From NCBI GenBank assembly GCA_963971575.1, contig OZ020613.1, positions 49,780,250 through 49,844,249 of the forward strand: DNA of 64,000 nucleotides. The letters are read 5' to 3'. The translations under genes and the position numbers were made by a program. Below the pieces are notes generated by a model, which worked only from the letters and a program-made list of their open reading frames with translations, did no database searches and was not told where the DNA came from. The DNA is from Liopterus haemorrhoidalis. Taxonomy: Eukaryota; Arthropoda; Insecta; Coleoptera; Dytiscidae. Numbering within the stretch: position 1 is the stretch's first letter; every line of letters begins with the position of its first letter. This document shows positions 52,770-64,000 of this stretch, one piece after another.

Positions 52770-52978
52770 CAACCATTTTCCAATTGGATTCCATCATGAC
52801 GACTACTTGTCATCTCAGGCGCGCACAACTTATTTAATGACAATAAATTTGATGGGTAAATCTTTAGAAGAATTTGACGCCATTCAGCATGTTAAATCCT
52901 GGCTGAGAGAAGGACATCATCTGGCTACTGATAACTGCGTGAAACCAAAAGTTTCCAAAATGCCATCAGTAAATTAAA
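52770..52978 (+). pseudogene. Unrecognised coding-like fragment
   Basis: A plus frame with the pieces LMGKSLEEFDAIQHVKSWL and GHHLATDNCVKPKVSKMPS, preceded by SSQARTTYL. Composition is protein-like and richer in GC than the surroundings. I do not recognise the family; it could be a transposase or host exon remnant. No start ATG in context. Confidence 0.25.
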
Positions 52979-53178
52979 GTATGATATGGAAGTTATTAAG
53001 CCTGGAACAGAATGCACAGCGCGCTACGCCGTCAGCGCGGCGTCATTTGCGACAGCGTTGCGTAGCGCCGTTGAGAATTTTCGCCTGCACACAATGCAAT
53101 AATTTTTAACGCCGTCAAGTGTCACTTGACAACCTATATTTGTGTTTATACGTGCGCTTTCTTTTATTAAAAGTATAA

Positions 53179-54034
53179 AGGATTCCACACACAAAAGCGG
53201 CCGCGGTGGCGGCCGCGGTGGCGATAATGCAGCGGCCTAACGCAACCTATACAATACAATGAGACCACGCACATACAAGCGTTCAGCTATCTGAGAACGC
53301 CACCGACTGCAGCGTTCACTCTAGCGATCGCCAAACACTGGCGGCCAAACTCGACAAGTTGCGTTAGGCCGCGCGATATTCATTGTTTATATACCACAGA
53401 GTGAATATATTTAAGAAAATAATGTCGAAAATAGATAATTTAACAGAAAAAATCATAGATCAGTAAAGGATCATTTAATTTTGTATGACTTAGCACATCC
53501 TGATTACAAGAATATTAGGAAAATAAATAAAGTGTGGGACGAAATAGGAAAAGTTTTGAAAATTGATAGTAAAGTCTGTTCCAAACGATTAGGCGGAACT
53601 AGATTTTGCAATCTAGTTACTTTCATCGTTTAAATAATGCTTTTCAGCCGTTTTGTTTAAGCTTTGTAAATCATACTTGCAACAAACATTTTTTGGTTAA
53701 GGTTAATATCATTTTAAAATGTCATTTTCTTTATATTTTGATTTTTTGTGTCATTCTTAATACAAATATCCCATTTATTTATTTTTTGTCATTAAAATAT
53801 GTAAGAAAATTAATTTAAGTTTGACATATGTCATTCGTTTCCATGGTTTCATTGTTGGAATTTTAAATTTTAACATTCCAAAGGGGAAAATTGAAATAAC
53901 CCAAGCAAGGTCCAATATTATCATATAACTATATACCGTGATTCACTAACTGATCGCTACGCTACCGCCACTCCCACCGCGTTAGTGTGAGGAGACCTGA
54001 TCGCCACCGCGGCCGCTTTGGTGTGTGGAATCCT
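53179..54034. mobile_element. Non-autonomous PIF/Harbinger element
   Basis: TIRs AGGATTCCACACACAAAAGC continuing to GGCCGCGGTGGCGAT, matched at the right end with small changes. A TAA duplication (53176-53178 and 54035-54037) sits on both sides. Copy 2 of the host MITE shows the empty site. It contains a MADF fragment, the accessory protein type of this superfamily. Confidence 0.8.
53422..53600 (+). pseudogene. MADF-domain fragment of a Harbinger accessory protein
   Basis: MSKIDNLTEKIIDQ, then a stop, then in another frame YDLAHPDYKNIRKINKVWDE, VLKIDSKVCSKR and LGGTR, matching the middle of a MADF/SANT-like domain. The remainder is missing. Confidence 0.55.
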
Positions 54035-54331
54035 TAATGGATGATGAAGACTTGTGAGTGATGTTATTTATGTTGTATGCAAGTTATTTATACATACAAA
54101 CACTTTATTATTCAGTAAAAACTGAGGTTAGGTGTTCTGCGTCAACGTTCAACGGCGTCAAAAGTTGGAAGTTGACGAACATTCAGTATCAACGGCGGTG
54201 AATGGCGTAGGACGTTGTCCATTCTGTGCACTTGCGTACGACAGCTTGGGTTTAACTTTCTCCTGACAGATAGCGCCGTACGAACGGCGTCAACGCGCCG
54301 TCAAACTCGTTGCATTCTGTTTTCCACTTTA

Positions 54332-54809
54332 TAAGCCTGGAACAGAATGCACAGCGCGCTACGGCGTCAGCGCGGCGTCATTTGCGACAACGTTGCGGTA
54401 GCGCCGTTGAGAAATTTCGCCTGCACACAATGCAATAATTTTTAACGCCGTCAAGTGTCACTTGACAACCTATATCTGTGTTTATACGTGCGCTTTCTTT
54501 TATTAAAAGTATAATGGATGATAAAGACTTGTGCGTGATGTTATTTATGTTGTATGCAAGTTATTTATACATACAAACACTTTATTATTCAGTAAAAACT
54601 GAGGTTAGGTGTTCTGCGTCAACGTTCAACGGCGTCAAAAGTTGGAAGTTGACGAACATTCAGTATCAACGGCGGTCGAACGACGTAGGACGTTGTCCAT
54701 TCTGTGCACTTGCGTACGACAGCTTGGGTTTAACTTTCTCCTGACAGATAGCGCCGTACGAACGGCGTTAACGCGTCGTAGAACTCGGTGCATTCTGTTT
54801 CCCACTTTA
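54332..54809. mobile_element. MITE copy 2, uninterrupted
   Basis: 478 bp, about 95 percent or more like copy 1 by eye. It holds an 88-codon frame (54478-54744) that exists only partly in copy 1 and is probably non-coding. Confidence 0.7.
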
Positions 54810-55625
54810 GTCGAGAGCCCTGTGAGAGTGGACGTGTTTTTGTATCTCTCCGTATTTCAAGTGTTTATAAAATATTTTAAAATCTATGTGAAATAAATTT
54901 TTTTATATTTTCTTAAAAATTTTTTAAAAATAATAAAACTGAGTTTATTGTTCAAAAACGCCGCAGGCCAGGCAATTGCCTTGGCGGCATGCCTGCTTAA
55001 GTGCGACAATGGTTATTAAACCATAAAACAACCCTTGCAGCTGTCCCTAGTGTACAATAAAATCCTTGTGTAAAGTTCTAAAAATAGATTTAACCATTAT
55101 AAAAAAAAACACTCAGTGAAATATTTTAAAAACATTTTAATATTATAAGTTTACTTAAATAAAATTAGTTTTAAAAATGTAAGTAAAGATAATAAAAAAA
55201 AAATTGATGTGAAGTGTGAATTTTCACACATTTCAGGGTTTTGCAGGTATTTAGTAAGTGAATGATGATTATTTTGGATGCGAAAACAAATTTTATATTA
55301 AAATATTTTTTTTGTTAATTTTAATTCGAACGCTTATCACCATTATTTAGGTTTCTAAATATGTGCAGTATTTTTTTTTTATATACCAAGGTTCATTAAG
55401 AATTTTAAAAATTGCGCCTATGGCTTCCATTGGTTGTTATAAGTTCCGCCCCTCTGATTTCGTGTACATTGAAACAGAATTAAATTATAATTTAAACAAT
55501 TTCCACTGGCTATTAAATTTACGCTTTTAAAAATTAAATGCAACATTTGCCAAAATATAACTAGAATTTTGAAAAAATAATTCAAACAATATAAAAATTT
55601 AAAAAAAAAAAACAAAAAATAATTT
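54810..55625. other. Stretch without a recognised gene
   Basis: A short GC-rich palindromic island (GCCAGGCAATTGCCTTGGC) near 54967-54985; otherwise AT-rich. Confidence 0.35.
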
Positions 55626-55629
55626 AGTC

Positions 55630-56258
55630 TCTTCTCACAGGGTTCGATCCCTTTCGGATCGGGTTACTTGGATGAAAAATCAGCGTGAAATACCACTAGA
55701 CCAGCACACACGTTCCAGTGTGGCGTGTTACAAAGCTATAACTTGTGTACATTATTAGCCAAAAATCACAAAAAATGCGTTTTTTTCTAAAAACCTAATC
55801 TGATTAAAAATTCCTGTTGAACTATTCCGGTTCACACCAATGTACATTACTTAGAATTTTTTCAGATTTTTAGTTTAAACCATCTGGGCTACAGGGTGTG
55901 GGACAAAAAAATTTTTGCACAATTTTGGCCAAAATCGCATCAAAATAATTTATTTTGCAAAAATAAAAATTTGATCGTTAATCCACGTACCAAGGGCTTT
56001 CATTTGATACCCTACTCATAATTATAAAAAAATGTTTTTTTTCAATGAGCACATATTTGTTTATATTTTTAGGGGGATATGTTTTTGAGATCTTTTAGTA
56101 TTTTTCCTATGTGCGGGTCAAAGAGTTGTATAAGCATGCCAAATTTCAACTCTCTAGGTTTAGCCGTTTGGCTACAATTTTTACCGAACAGACAGACAGA
56201 CAGACGACAAAATGACGGTATAAGGGTTTTTTGGTCATACCTACAAAACCCTAAAAAT
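55630..56258 (+). repeat. SINE/RTE-like retroposon fragment
   Basis: Starts with tRNA-like blocks (GGTTCGATCCC at 55641; CACTAGACCA at 55692, an A-box on the other strand). It ends with the common insect tail CAAATTTCAACTCTCTAGG, an (ACAG)n run and a hairpin around AGGGTTTT and AAAACCCT. No coding capacity. The tRNA-like head is not a functional tRNA. Confidence 0.4.
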
Positions 56259-56279
56259 GAAACAAACTCTAATAAATCT

Positions 56280-57800
56280 ATGAATACAAGTGTTACAAAC
56301 AATTCTACCTCACTAATCAATAATGAGAGTGATAATAATAGTGAAAATAATATTAAAAATAATTTAAAAAGACCACATAACGAATATAATATTAGTAATT
56401 CAGACTCAGAGACATATACAATACATAGTGACGAATCCCCCAATAAAAAAATAACAATTGAAAAAGAAATAGAACTCAATTCCACAGGTAGTGATGACAC
56501 GATCAAAAACTACCTTATGGAAGTAAATAACGAAGAAAATATCCAAAATGAACCGCCATTCACGATAATTAAAAATAATAAAAATAAAAACAAAAATAAT
56601 AAAAAAAACCGCAATAGTTTTAGAACCTCCAATTATGGAGTATAATATACCAACTAACAACGCATATGAGGTGCTATCGGATTGCGAATCCATTGATGTT
56701 GAAGTACAGGAAGCTCCTAGAGAAAAACGCCCCCCCCCCCCATTAATAATAAAAGGACGTCCAAAGGAATCTAGAAAATTTATAAATTTTCTTAAAAAAT
56801 ATGTTACTGAAAAGTTCCACGTAAAATACACGAGGGAAAACACTAATGTTTTCATTCAAAATCCTGAAGAAAGAAAAAAAGTTATTGAGGAATTCAAAAA
56901 AGAAAAAATTGAATTTTTCACTTACTCAACTAAAGCTGAAAAAACTTTTGACTTTGTCTTAAAGGGACTTGACATCGAAATAAGTCTAGAAGAACTTAAA
57001 GATGAGCTGTTAGAAAATGGAACAAAGGTAATAGAAGTAATTAAAATGTTTACGAAACTAAGACCGCTTTACCTTATAATCACGGACAACACAGAGACAC
57101 TAGACTCCATGCAAAATAAAAACACATTTCTCAGCTACGTGAAAGTAGCCTGGGAAAAACATTTCAATAAACGTACAATAATTCAGTGTCGTCGCTGCCA
57201 AGTGTGCAGAAACCCATCTAACATGGGAATGTAAAGGAGAGAAACCCCTCAAATGCATTAACTGTGATGGAAACCATGCCGCAAGTTCAATTGAATGCAA
57301 TGTTTACATAGCTAAAATAAATGCAATCAAAAAAAGAAGAGCAGAAAATATACCGCAAACACAAGTAAACTATATACCCGCCCCATTACCGTCATACAAC
57401 CCCTGGACCAGGAACAACAATCCACATCAATACCAACATCCTACAGCTACAACAACAAATCAACAAAGAAACTTCAACCCCCCCCCCCCAAATACAGTAA
57501 ACTTTGACTCAAATAAAATCAACTTCCCACCGTTACCATACTCCAGAGTGAACGCCCCTAATAAAGTGCTCCCTGGTGATAGTGCAACAAATAAGCCCTC
57601 CACTAGTGCTCACACTCAAAATAACGACTACAATACCTTTGGTGACCTGTGTGCAGAATTAAATGAACTAAATCAGATTGTTAACTTGAAAGGTATGCTA
57701 AATGCGGTAGGAGACCTAATTAACACACTCAAAACAAGCCCAAAAGACACATTCACTAGACTCAACATCTTTGTCGATTTTGCTGCTAACGCAGACAAAT
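56280..57800 (+). pseudogene. ORF1 of the Jockey-like LINE, two frameshifts
   Basis: Frame 1 from 56280 encodes an Asn/Ser/Asp-rich N-terminus. It switches near 56635 to a frame with an RRM/PRE_C2HC-like region (KEKIEFFTYSTKAEKTFDFV, KGLDIEISLEELKDELLENG, FTKLRPLYLI), and again near 57200 to the zinc-knuckle frame (CAETHLTWEC, CINCDGNHAASSIEC) and a Pro/Asn-rich tail up to FAANADK. A run of C (56732-56741) and another at 57479-57488 are homopolymers prone to indels. LINE Gag-like RNA-binding protein; not translatable as one chain. Confidence 0.7.
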
Positions 57801-57943
57801 ATAATAATAATAATAATAATAATAATTTTTATTTATATAGCTTTTAGCTAATAATAGAAATTTACAAAATATTACTTATGTATAAACAACTTTACAAAAA
57901 ATATATTTACATGGTTAATGAAAAAATATAATTATAGCCTATA

Positions 57944-60718
57944 TTAATTATTACTCGCTAAAAATATTCTTAAATTCTTCTTAAATATAGTTAGTGATCC
58001 TATTGATTTTAATTCCCCTGGTAAACTATTATATTCTAAAGCTCCTCTATGCATAATGTTTTTTTTTGTGCTTACTTTCTTTGTACCTGTTATGTAAAAT
58101 GACCCAGTCTGTCTCGTATTATACGAATGTATTTCCTCAATCCTTTTTAAATTTGACCCCAAATACTGTGGCAATAAACCTTTGTCCAATTTATACATAA
58201 AAATCATACCATTATATTTAATAAATTGTTTAATATTTAACCATTTTAAATCATTTAACATTTTTGTTATACTAGTGAATCTGTTACATTTTAGGATGAT
58301 ACGCATCGCTCTATTTTGTAGTAATTGTAATTTATTAATGTCACTGTTGTTAGCTAAATACAGAACAGTGTTACAATACTGAAAATGGGGCTTTATGATA
58401 GTGTTAAATATTTGTAAAGCACACCATTTTGATATTTTATTTCGGATTCTACGTAAATAGTTCAATTTTTTACTTATTTTTTTTGATATAAAATTTATAT
58501 GTTCTGTACCTGTTAAGTTTTTATCCACTATAATGCCTAAATATTTTATTTCGTTAACATATTCTATGTTTTACCCACCTATATTTAACTTCGTTATATT
58601 TTGCATCAATTGATTTTTGTTATACATTAACATAGCTTTAGTTTTTTGAACGTTTAGCTTTAATTTGTTATTACACAGCCAGTTACTTATTTCTGCCAGG
58701 TCATCTTTTATAGTCTGTATTGACCTATCAATATTTGTGTCATTATAATACATTATAGTATCATCTGCAAAGAGGTGTATTTTACAGTTCTTTATTGCTA
58801 TTTTTATATCATTTATATAAACTGTAAACAATAAACTACTGAGTCCACTTCCCTGAGGTAATCCTACATCTATATTTTCTAATTTAGATTTTACATCCCT
58901 AAATTTTACAGCCTGTTTTCTGTTATTTAAATAATCCCTTATCCAGTCTAGAACTTTACCTTTTACTCCATATTTTTCTAATTTTTTAACTAAAATTTGC
59001 CTGTCAACCGTCTCAAATGCCCGCTTTAGATCTAAGAAGACTGCACATATATAATTATTGTCATCCAGCATACTTTTCCAATCATTTATCATGAGATTTA
59101 CTGCAGTTTCACAAGAGTGACCTTTTCTAAATCCGGATTGTTCTTGTATAATTATATTATTACATTCGAAGAAATTTTCTAACTGCTCTCTAGCAGCTAC
59201 TTCTAAGATTTTTTCAATTGTTGGTAACATGTTGATTGGTCTTAAATCCTCAGCTTTAATAACATTCGTTATTTTCGGGACAGGTACTACAGTTGTTTCT
59301 TTCAGAATTTCCGGAAATCTACCACTTCTAAAAGATGTATTAATGACATGTAGTAACTGATATCCTATTATATAGAAGTTCTTTTTTAGAAATATAGCGT
59401 TTAAACTATCTACACTAGCTTTGTTTTTTTGTTTAAAAATAATTGTTTTTAATTTACTTATGTCTATTGGCTCAAACTCATCGATTAAATAACTACTACT
59501 TATATGTTCTAATTTAATTTGACCATTTGTTATCGAGTTAACCATTGCTTTGACACTGTCAATGAAAAAGTTATTAAGTTCGTCAGCTATGATGTTACTA
59601 TCTGATACTAATTTACCTGCTATATTAATTTCTTCATTTATATATTGTGATTTACCTGGCAGTAATTGTTTTAAAGTCTTCCACATTAACTTTGAATCAT
59701 ATCTACATAAATCAATTTTATTTTCATAAAACTGTGACTTAACTACCCTTATTGTACTTAATACTCTATTCTTATAATATTTATAAATATTCCAATCTAC
59801 ATAATTTTTTGTTAATTTAAATTTCTTATACTGTGTGTCTCTATTATATATCGCGGTTTTAACATCACAATTGAACCATTCTTTATTATTTTGTTTATGT
59901 ACAGTTTTTGTGCGTGTCGCATCATTAATTGCTCCTTGTACGTTATTTATGAAGCACTTTGTAACTATATTTATATCACTGAACTCGTAGCACCAATTGT
60001 CTATATTAAATAAATTATCAGTTACGGTTTCTTTATCTATATATGTTTTTATATTGCTTTTAGTCTCTTTTTTTGAACCCTGTTGGCCCGCACACACGTA
60101 AATAATATTGTGATCCACTATACGGGGAGTATCGCTCACACTAACTTTAAGATCGTATATATCAGTTAATACTAAGTCTACGCGAGTACTAGAATTCTTG
60201 GTAATTCTTGTATCACTAGTAACCATTTGTTTTAAACCTGTCAAATTCATCATGTCTTTTAGTTTTTTAACATAGAAATCATCGCTTTTCCAATTTAAAT
60301 TAAAATCTCCTAGCATAACAACCGAATAATTGTTATTAGTATATTCTTGACACCAATCATTTAAGAAATTTATAAAATCCCTATGGCTACTGTTTGGAGA
60401 ATGGTATAGCGCATTGATGATAATCATTTCTTCTCTAAGCTTCAATTTAACTGTCAGTGACCAATAATTCGGATCATTGATGACCTTTCCGTTATGTATT
60501 TCTTCATACTTAGTTCCTTCCTTTACGTATATCAGTACACCTCCGGTATGCCTATTGGCCGAGTTACATCTGAGACAGTGATATCCTTCTATTTTTATTT
60601 CATTATTTTCCATTTCATCCGTTACTCTAGTTTCCGTAAGAGAAATGCATATTGGTTTCTTTTTTTGACATAATTGTTCTATTTCATCTTTATGTGCCGG
60701 TAGGCTTTCAGCATTCAT
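57944..60718 (-). pseudogene. CR1/Daphne-like ORF2: endonuclease and RT, one stop
   Basis: From Met 60718, which may not be the true start because the first endonuclease strand lies upstream: NAESLPAHKDEIEQLC, ISLTETRVTD, VMLGDFNLNW and IVDHNIIY. RT: SVDSLNAIFLKK, RPINMLPTIEKILE, QSGFRKGHSCETAV, FLDLKRAFETVD, GLPQGSGLSSLLF and FADD near 650. An in-frame TAA at 58571-58573 lies after MQNITKLNIGG, and the same frame then continues with NEIKYLGIIVDKNLTG, LQLLQNRAMRIILKC and YKLDKGLLPQYLG to 57944. Apart from the stop it is complete. Confidence 0.8.
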
Positions 60719-60769
60719 ATATAAAACTAATATTTCTTCTTTATTTTGTACTATATTCGTCTTTGATTG

Positions 60770-61882
60770 CTATTTGTATATAATTCTAGATTTATATCTT
60801 TCCAATTTCCTTTTATATATCATACATGCTGTATCAAATGATTTATGTGTCGTATCTAATTTAAGGTTCAATTTTTCATTTACTGCAGAACAATTAATGC
60901 ATTTGTTCATTTCCGATTTGCAATCAGTTGTTAAATGTTCTTCTGCACATATTCCGCACCTTGTTTTATTTTTGCATTCTTTTGCTCTGTGATTGTAACC
61001 AGCACAATTGTAGCATCTCCATATGTTGATATCTTCAGTGACATAACACCTGCTCCATCCTATATTTAATTTACCTCTTTGCATACAATTTTCAAATATT
61101 TTGCTATCAACTTCTATTGTTACCATTGTACCGTTTTTCAGCTCTTTCATGTATTTTATTTCCATCTTGTTATTTTCATCGTCCATTAAATCATTTTGCT
61201 TCTTAATGCATTCTATTATTTCTTCTTTGCTCAATTTTTCATGTATACCTTTGATTTTAATTACTGGATTTTTTAATTCTGGTCTTGTAATAACATAATT
61301 ACTTCCTAAATTTTCTTGAGCTTCTTTCATTAGTTTAGAGGCGTCTTCTGTTTTGTTGAATTTTAATAATATACCGCCTTCGGATATGTTATTTACTTCT
61401 ACCCCTCCAACTTCAATTTTTTTCAGATCAATTTTATTTCTCACTTCGTTTCTTGTTTTATTTGATTGCTGTTTAACTATCGGTTTAATAACTATTGGTT
61501 TCGTTTTAACTACTTCTGCATATCCTTTCTTTTCATTATTATTTACTTTTTCATTCGTTATACTTAATTTCAAATTTTTTATTTCTTCTAGACATGTGTA
61601 TAGGGCTTCATCTATCATTGCTTTTACCTTCTTGTTAGTCAGTATTTCATCCTCTTTATTATTACATTCATTACAGTACCATTTAATTCCGGAATAACTA
61701 CTTAATGCGGTAAAATCCTTTTCTTTTATTTTCACACATTTTAGATGAAACCAGCCTCTACAGTTTCCGTCACATGCAATAATTTTATCATTAGAAAATT
61801 CAGCTTTACATAACGTACAGTTTTTTAATTCTCCGTGTTCATTAAGTTTGTCCACTTTCATTTTTAATATAGTTGGGAACAC
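60770..61882 (-). CDS. CR1/Daphne-like ORF1 with PHD finger
   Basis: A complete 370-aa frame. An N-terminal PHD finger (CTLCKAEF, CDGNCRGWFHLKC, WYCNEC; C4HC3 pattern, residues 22-73) is followed by a coiled-coil-prone linker and an RRM-like domain (about 160-270). CCHC knuckles follow: CYNCAGYNHRAKEC, CGICAEEHLTTDC and CINCSAVNEK. PHD fingers read histone tails in host proteins. Here it could tether the LINE particle to chromatin, which is inference. ORF2 follows after about 50 bp. Confidence 0.85.
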   Translation of the reverse strand: MFPTILKMKVDKLNEHGELKNCTLCKAEFSNDKIIACDGNCRGWFHLKCVKIKEKDFTALSSYSGIKWYCNECNNKEDEILTNKKVKAMIDEALYTCLEEIKNLKLSITNEKVNNNEKKGYAEVVKTKPIVIKPIVKQQSNKTRNEVRNKIDLKKIEVGGVEVNNISEGGILLKFNKTEDASKLMKEAQENLGSNYVITRPELKNPVIKIKGIHEKLSKEEIIECIKKQNDLMDDENNKMEIKYMKELKNGTMVTIEVDSKIFENCMQRGKLNIGWSRCYVTEDINIWRCYNCAGYNHRAKECKNKTRCGICAEEHLTTDCKSEMNKCINCSAVNEKLNLKLDTTHKSFDTACMIYKRKLERYKSRIIYK

Positions 61883-62127
61883 TGTATTAAAAATTGGACA
61901 TATCAGCTGACTTGTCCTAGCCGATCTGTACAGTTATTATGTTGTTTATCAGTTCAATACTTTACATAAGACTCTTGACCTTGTACCATATGTTACTAAT
62001 AAACATCTTTTAACTGAATACGTCTGAGACAAAATTTAATTTCACTTATTTACTCTTTTTTCACTATATCTATATCTCAACATTAACCACATTTACTTTA
62101 CTGCGCACTGTTGCCAACTATTATCAT

Positions 62128-64000
62128 ATGGCATATAAAAACTTAATAATATCATCATGGAACGCCAATGGCTTAATTACTAAACAAAACGAACTAAATT
62201 ATTTTCTGGACTTACATTCAATTGACATAATGACTATTAACGAGACAAAACTTAGAACTACTGACAAAATATTTTTCAAAATTTTTAATTTGTACAGACA
62301 AGACAGACTAATCCTTAACCCGGAAGGCACCGGCGCTGGCGGGGTAGCATTTCTCATCAAGAAAAACATACCTCACACACTCAAAAACATTCCTAACACA
62401 TCACTGGAGACACTTACAATCACACTTACGGACAACACCAATATTATTGCAGCATACAACCCACTCAGCAATAATTTTAACAACACTGACTTAAACACAC
62501 TCACTAAACGCAACAAAGTTTTAGTAGTCGGTGACCTCAACGCTAGACACACATCTTGGGGCACTAACACAAGATAAAAATGGAAACACATTACACGCAT
62601 ACATGAACAATCACACTCCTACCCTATTATCACCTGACAAACCCACACACTACCCTCCTAACGGATCCACTCCTTCTACCATTGACCTAATAATTAATAA
62701 AAACATCCCTCATCTTTCAGATCCCACTGTACTTCACGAATTAAACTCCGATCATGATCCAATTATTTTCACTTTAGGCAATCAACTCACTGAAAACATT
62801 TCCAGAAAAATCAACAACTACAAATACACAGACTGGACTGCTTTCAGAAAAACACTTGACTCTAAACTCAAAATAAACAATAATATCAACACCATACAAC
62901 AATTAGAATCAGAAATAAAAACATTTACATACGCAATTACACACGCAAAAAGAAAACATTCAGAAACCACTACAATTAACACATCCATTGAACACATACC
63001 TGACGAAATTAAAAAATTAATCACTCAACGCAACACAACACGCAAACAATGGCAGAGAACAAGATTAACACTACACAGAAATGAATTAAACAAATTAAAC
63101 ACCCTCATACGCTCCCTCTTATACAAACACAAATATAATACATTTAAACAAAAAATAGCTAACCTAAACCCCAATGAAATCTCCCTCCGGAACACTACTA
63201 AAATACTCAAAAAACCTTTTAAACCCATCCCAACTCTCAAAACTCAAAATTTAGAACACATAACAGACACACAAAAGGCTGAAGCTCTTGTAGACGCCTT
63301 TGAACAAGCTCACATTATAAATACAGTCAACTCACATGAACAAACACACATTACACAACATGCGCAAAATTTCATAAACACCCCTCACTTAAACACTACA
63401 AAACAAATCAGCGAACTCCTAACTACTCCTTCAGAAATCCTTAACATTATCAAAAAACTCATTATTAGAAAAACTCCTGGTCCTGACAAAATTGAAAATA
63501 TCCTCATCAAAAATTTTTCCCGTAAGGCAGTAGTCCAATTAACATATATAATAAATTCAATCATCAAATTACACCATTTCCCCTCCTGTTGGAAAACTGC
63601 AACCATTATTCCTATTCCTAAACCCAAAAAAGAAAACTCAGACCCTACCAATTACCGTCCAATCAGCCTATTGAACACCTTATCTAAAATCACCGAAAAA
63701 ATCATATTAGCGCGAATCATCAAATTTGACAATAAACACAAAATTACAAAACCTCATCAATTCGGATTCAGAGAAAAACACAACACTGTTCAACAGGTCG
63801 TCCGTATAGTCTCCGACGTTATTTCACAATTCAATAAACATAAATCCACTTCTATGACCCTTCTTGACCTAGAACGAGCGTTTGACAAATTCTGGAAAGA
63901 AGGGCTCATACACAAACTTATTACATACGGTTTTCCTACTACAATCATCAAACTCATACATTCCTACCTTTCCAACCGCACATTCTCAGTCCTAATTAAT
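62128..64000 (+). pseudogene. ORF2 of the Jockey-like LINE, endonuclease and RT, partial
   Basis: From Met 62128: ISSWNANGLITKQNELN, TINETKLR and VVGDLNARHTSWG (endonuclease). The frame ends at TAA 62575-62577. The coding sense continues in the next frame from about 62573 without any stop to the window edge: TIDLIINKN, LNSDHDPIIF, KTPGPDKIENILIKN, NYRPISLLNTLSKITEK, QFGFREKHNTVQQV and LLDLERAFDKFW. The YADD motif lies beyond 64000. A single one-base shift near 62570 is the only lesion seen. Confidence 0.8.

Larger units (their letters stand above)
52996..54331. mobile_element. MITE copy 1, interrupted by a Harbinger element
   Basis: It is 477 bp long without the insertion. The ends TAAGCCTGGAACAGAATGCA and (from the right) TAAAGTGGAAAACAGAATGC share GGAA(A)ACAGAATGCA. 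It is arranged head to tail with copy 2. Confidence 0.7.
57800..62115 (-). mobile_element. CR1/Daphne-like LINE inserted between the ORFs of the Jockey-like LINE
   Basis: Minus-strand ORF1 with a PHD finger and zinc knuckles, ORF2 with EN and RT, and a 3' (ATT)n tail (57800-57830). No clear target duplication; the right edge is set only by the resumption of the host LINE near 62115. One in-frame stop in ORF2. The PHD-bearing ORF1 and the (ATT)n end fit CR1/Rex1/Daphne groups. Confidence 0.75.
56259..64000 (+). mobile_element. Jockey-like LINE, runs off the right edge
   Basis: ORF1 fragments at 56280-57800 and ORF2 from 62128 to the window end lie on the plus strand, separated by a nested minus-strand LINE. 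Both ORFs share an A/C-rich, G-poor coding strand. Frameshifted in ORF1 (twice) and ORF2 (once). Confidence 0.75.

Noticed and set aside
55641..55702. Possible tRNA gene
   Set aside because: The A-box-like and B-box-like blocks lie on opposite strands and no cloverleaf forms; treated as a SINE-like remnant.

Overview
The window reads as insect (at least arthropod) nuclear DNA: AT-rich, no operons, no rRNA or tRNA gene, and almost every recognisable coding stretch belongs to a transposable element of a type typical of insect genomes (errantivirus-like Ty3/gypsy, BEL/Pao, Jockey-, I- and CR1-like LINEs, PIF/Harbinger, hAT, DD41D mariner, Helitron-like). The only sequences that could come from host genes are two decayed THAP/SWIM zinc-finger loci. 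I cannot name the species.

Layout. 1-1305: THAP exon and SWIM-finger gene facing each other. 1306-13880: an env-bearing errantivirus-like element (LTRs AGTTAC...AATT, TACA target duplication), broken by several point lesions, a 3.3 kb Helitron-like insertion in pol and a 1.35 kb Harbinger insertion in env; its pol carries a TARG1-like macro domain between RNase H and integrase. 13881-15700: small inverted-repeat elements and a deleted DD41D mariner. 15730-36058: an old gypsy element split by a younger minus-strand gypsy element (16365-35319), which is itself split by an I-like LINE in pol (20139-26283) and a Jockey-like LINE in its 5' LTR (30271-35038). 36060-43400: a broken hAT transposase, several MITEs and foldbacks, and a second THAP/SWIM locus. 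43399-51081: a very young BEL/Pao element (LTRs identical by eye) whose reverse transcriptase has been replaced in frame by a 27-bp minisatellite. 51082-56260: hAT MITE, LINE 3' fragment, tandem MITEs with a nested Harbinger carrying a MADF fragment, SINE/RTE-like tail. 56260-64000: a Jockey-like LINE running off the right edge, split by a CR1/Daphne-like LINE on the minus strand.

The genes do not form a pathway: the window is a stratified record of insertions. Target duplications and rejoined reading frames let the order be read. The most unusual items are the macro domain inside the errantiviral pol, the RT-less but young BEL element with a minisatellite and a duplicated primer-binding leader, and the repeated convergent THAP/SWIM pair sharing an upstream motif.
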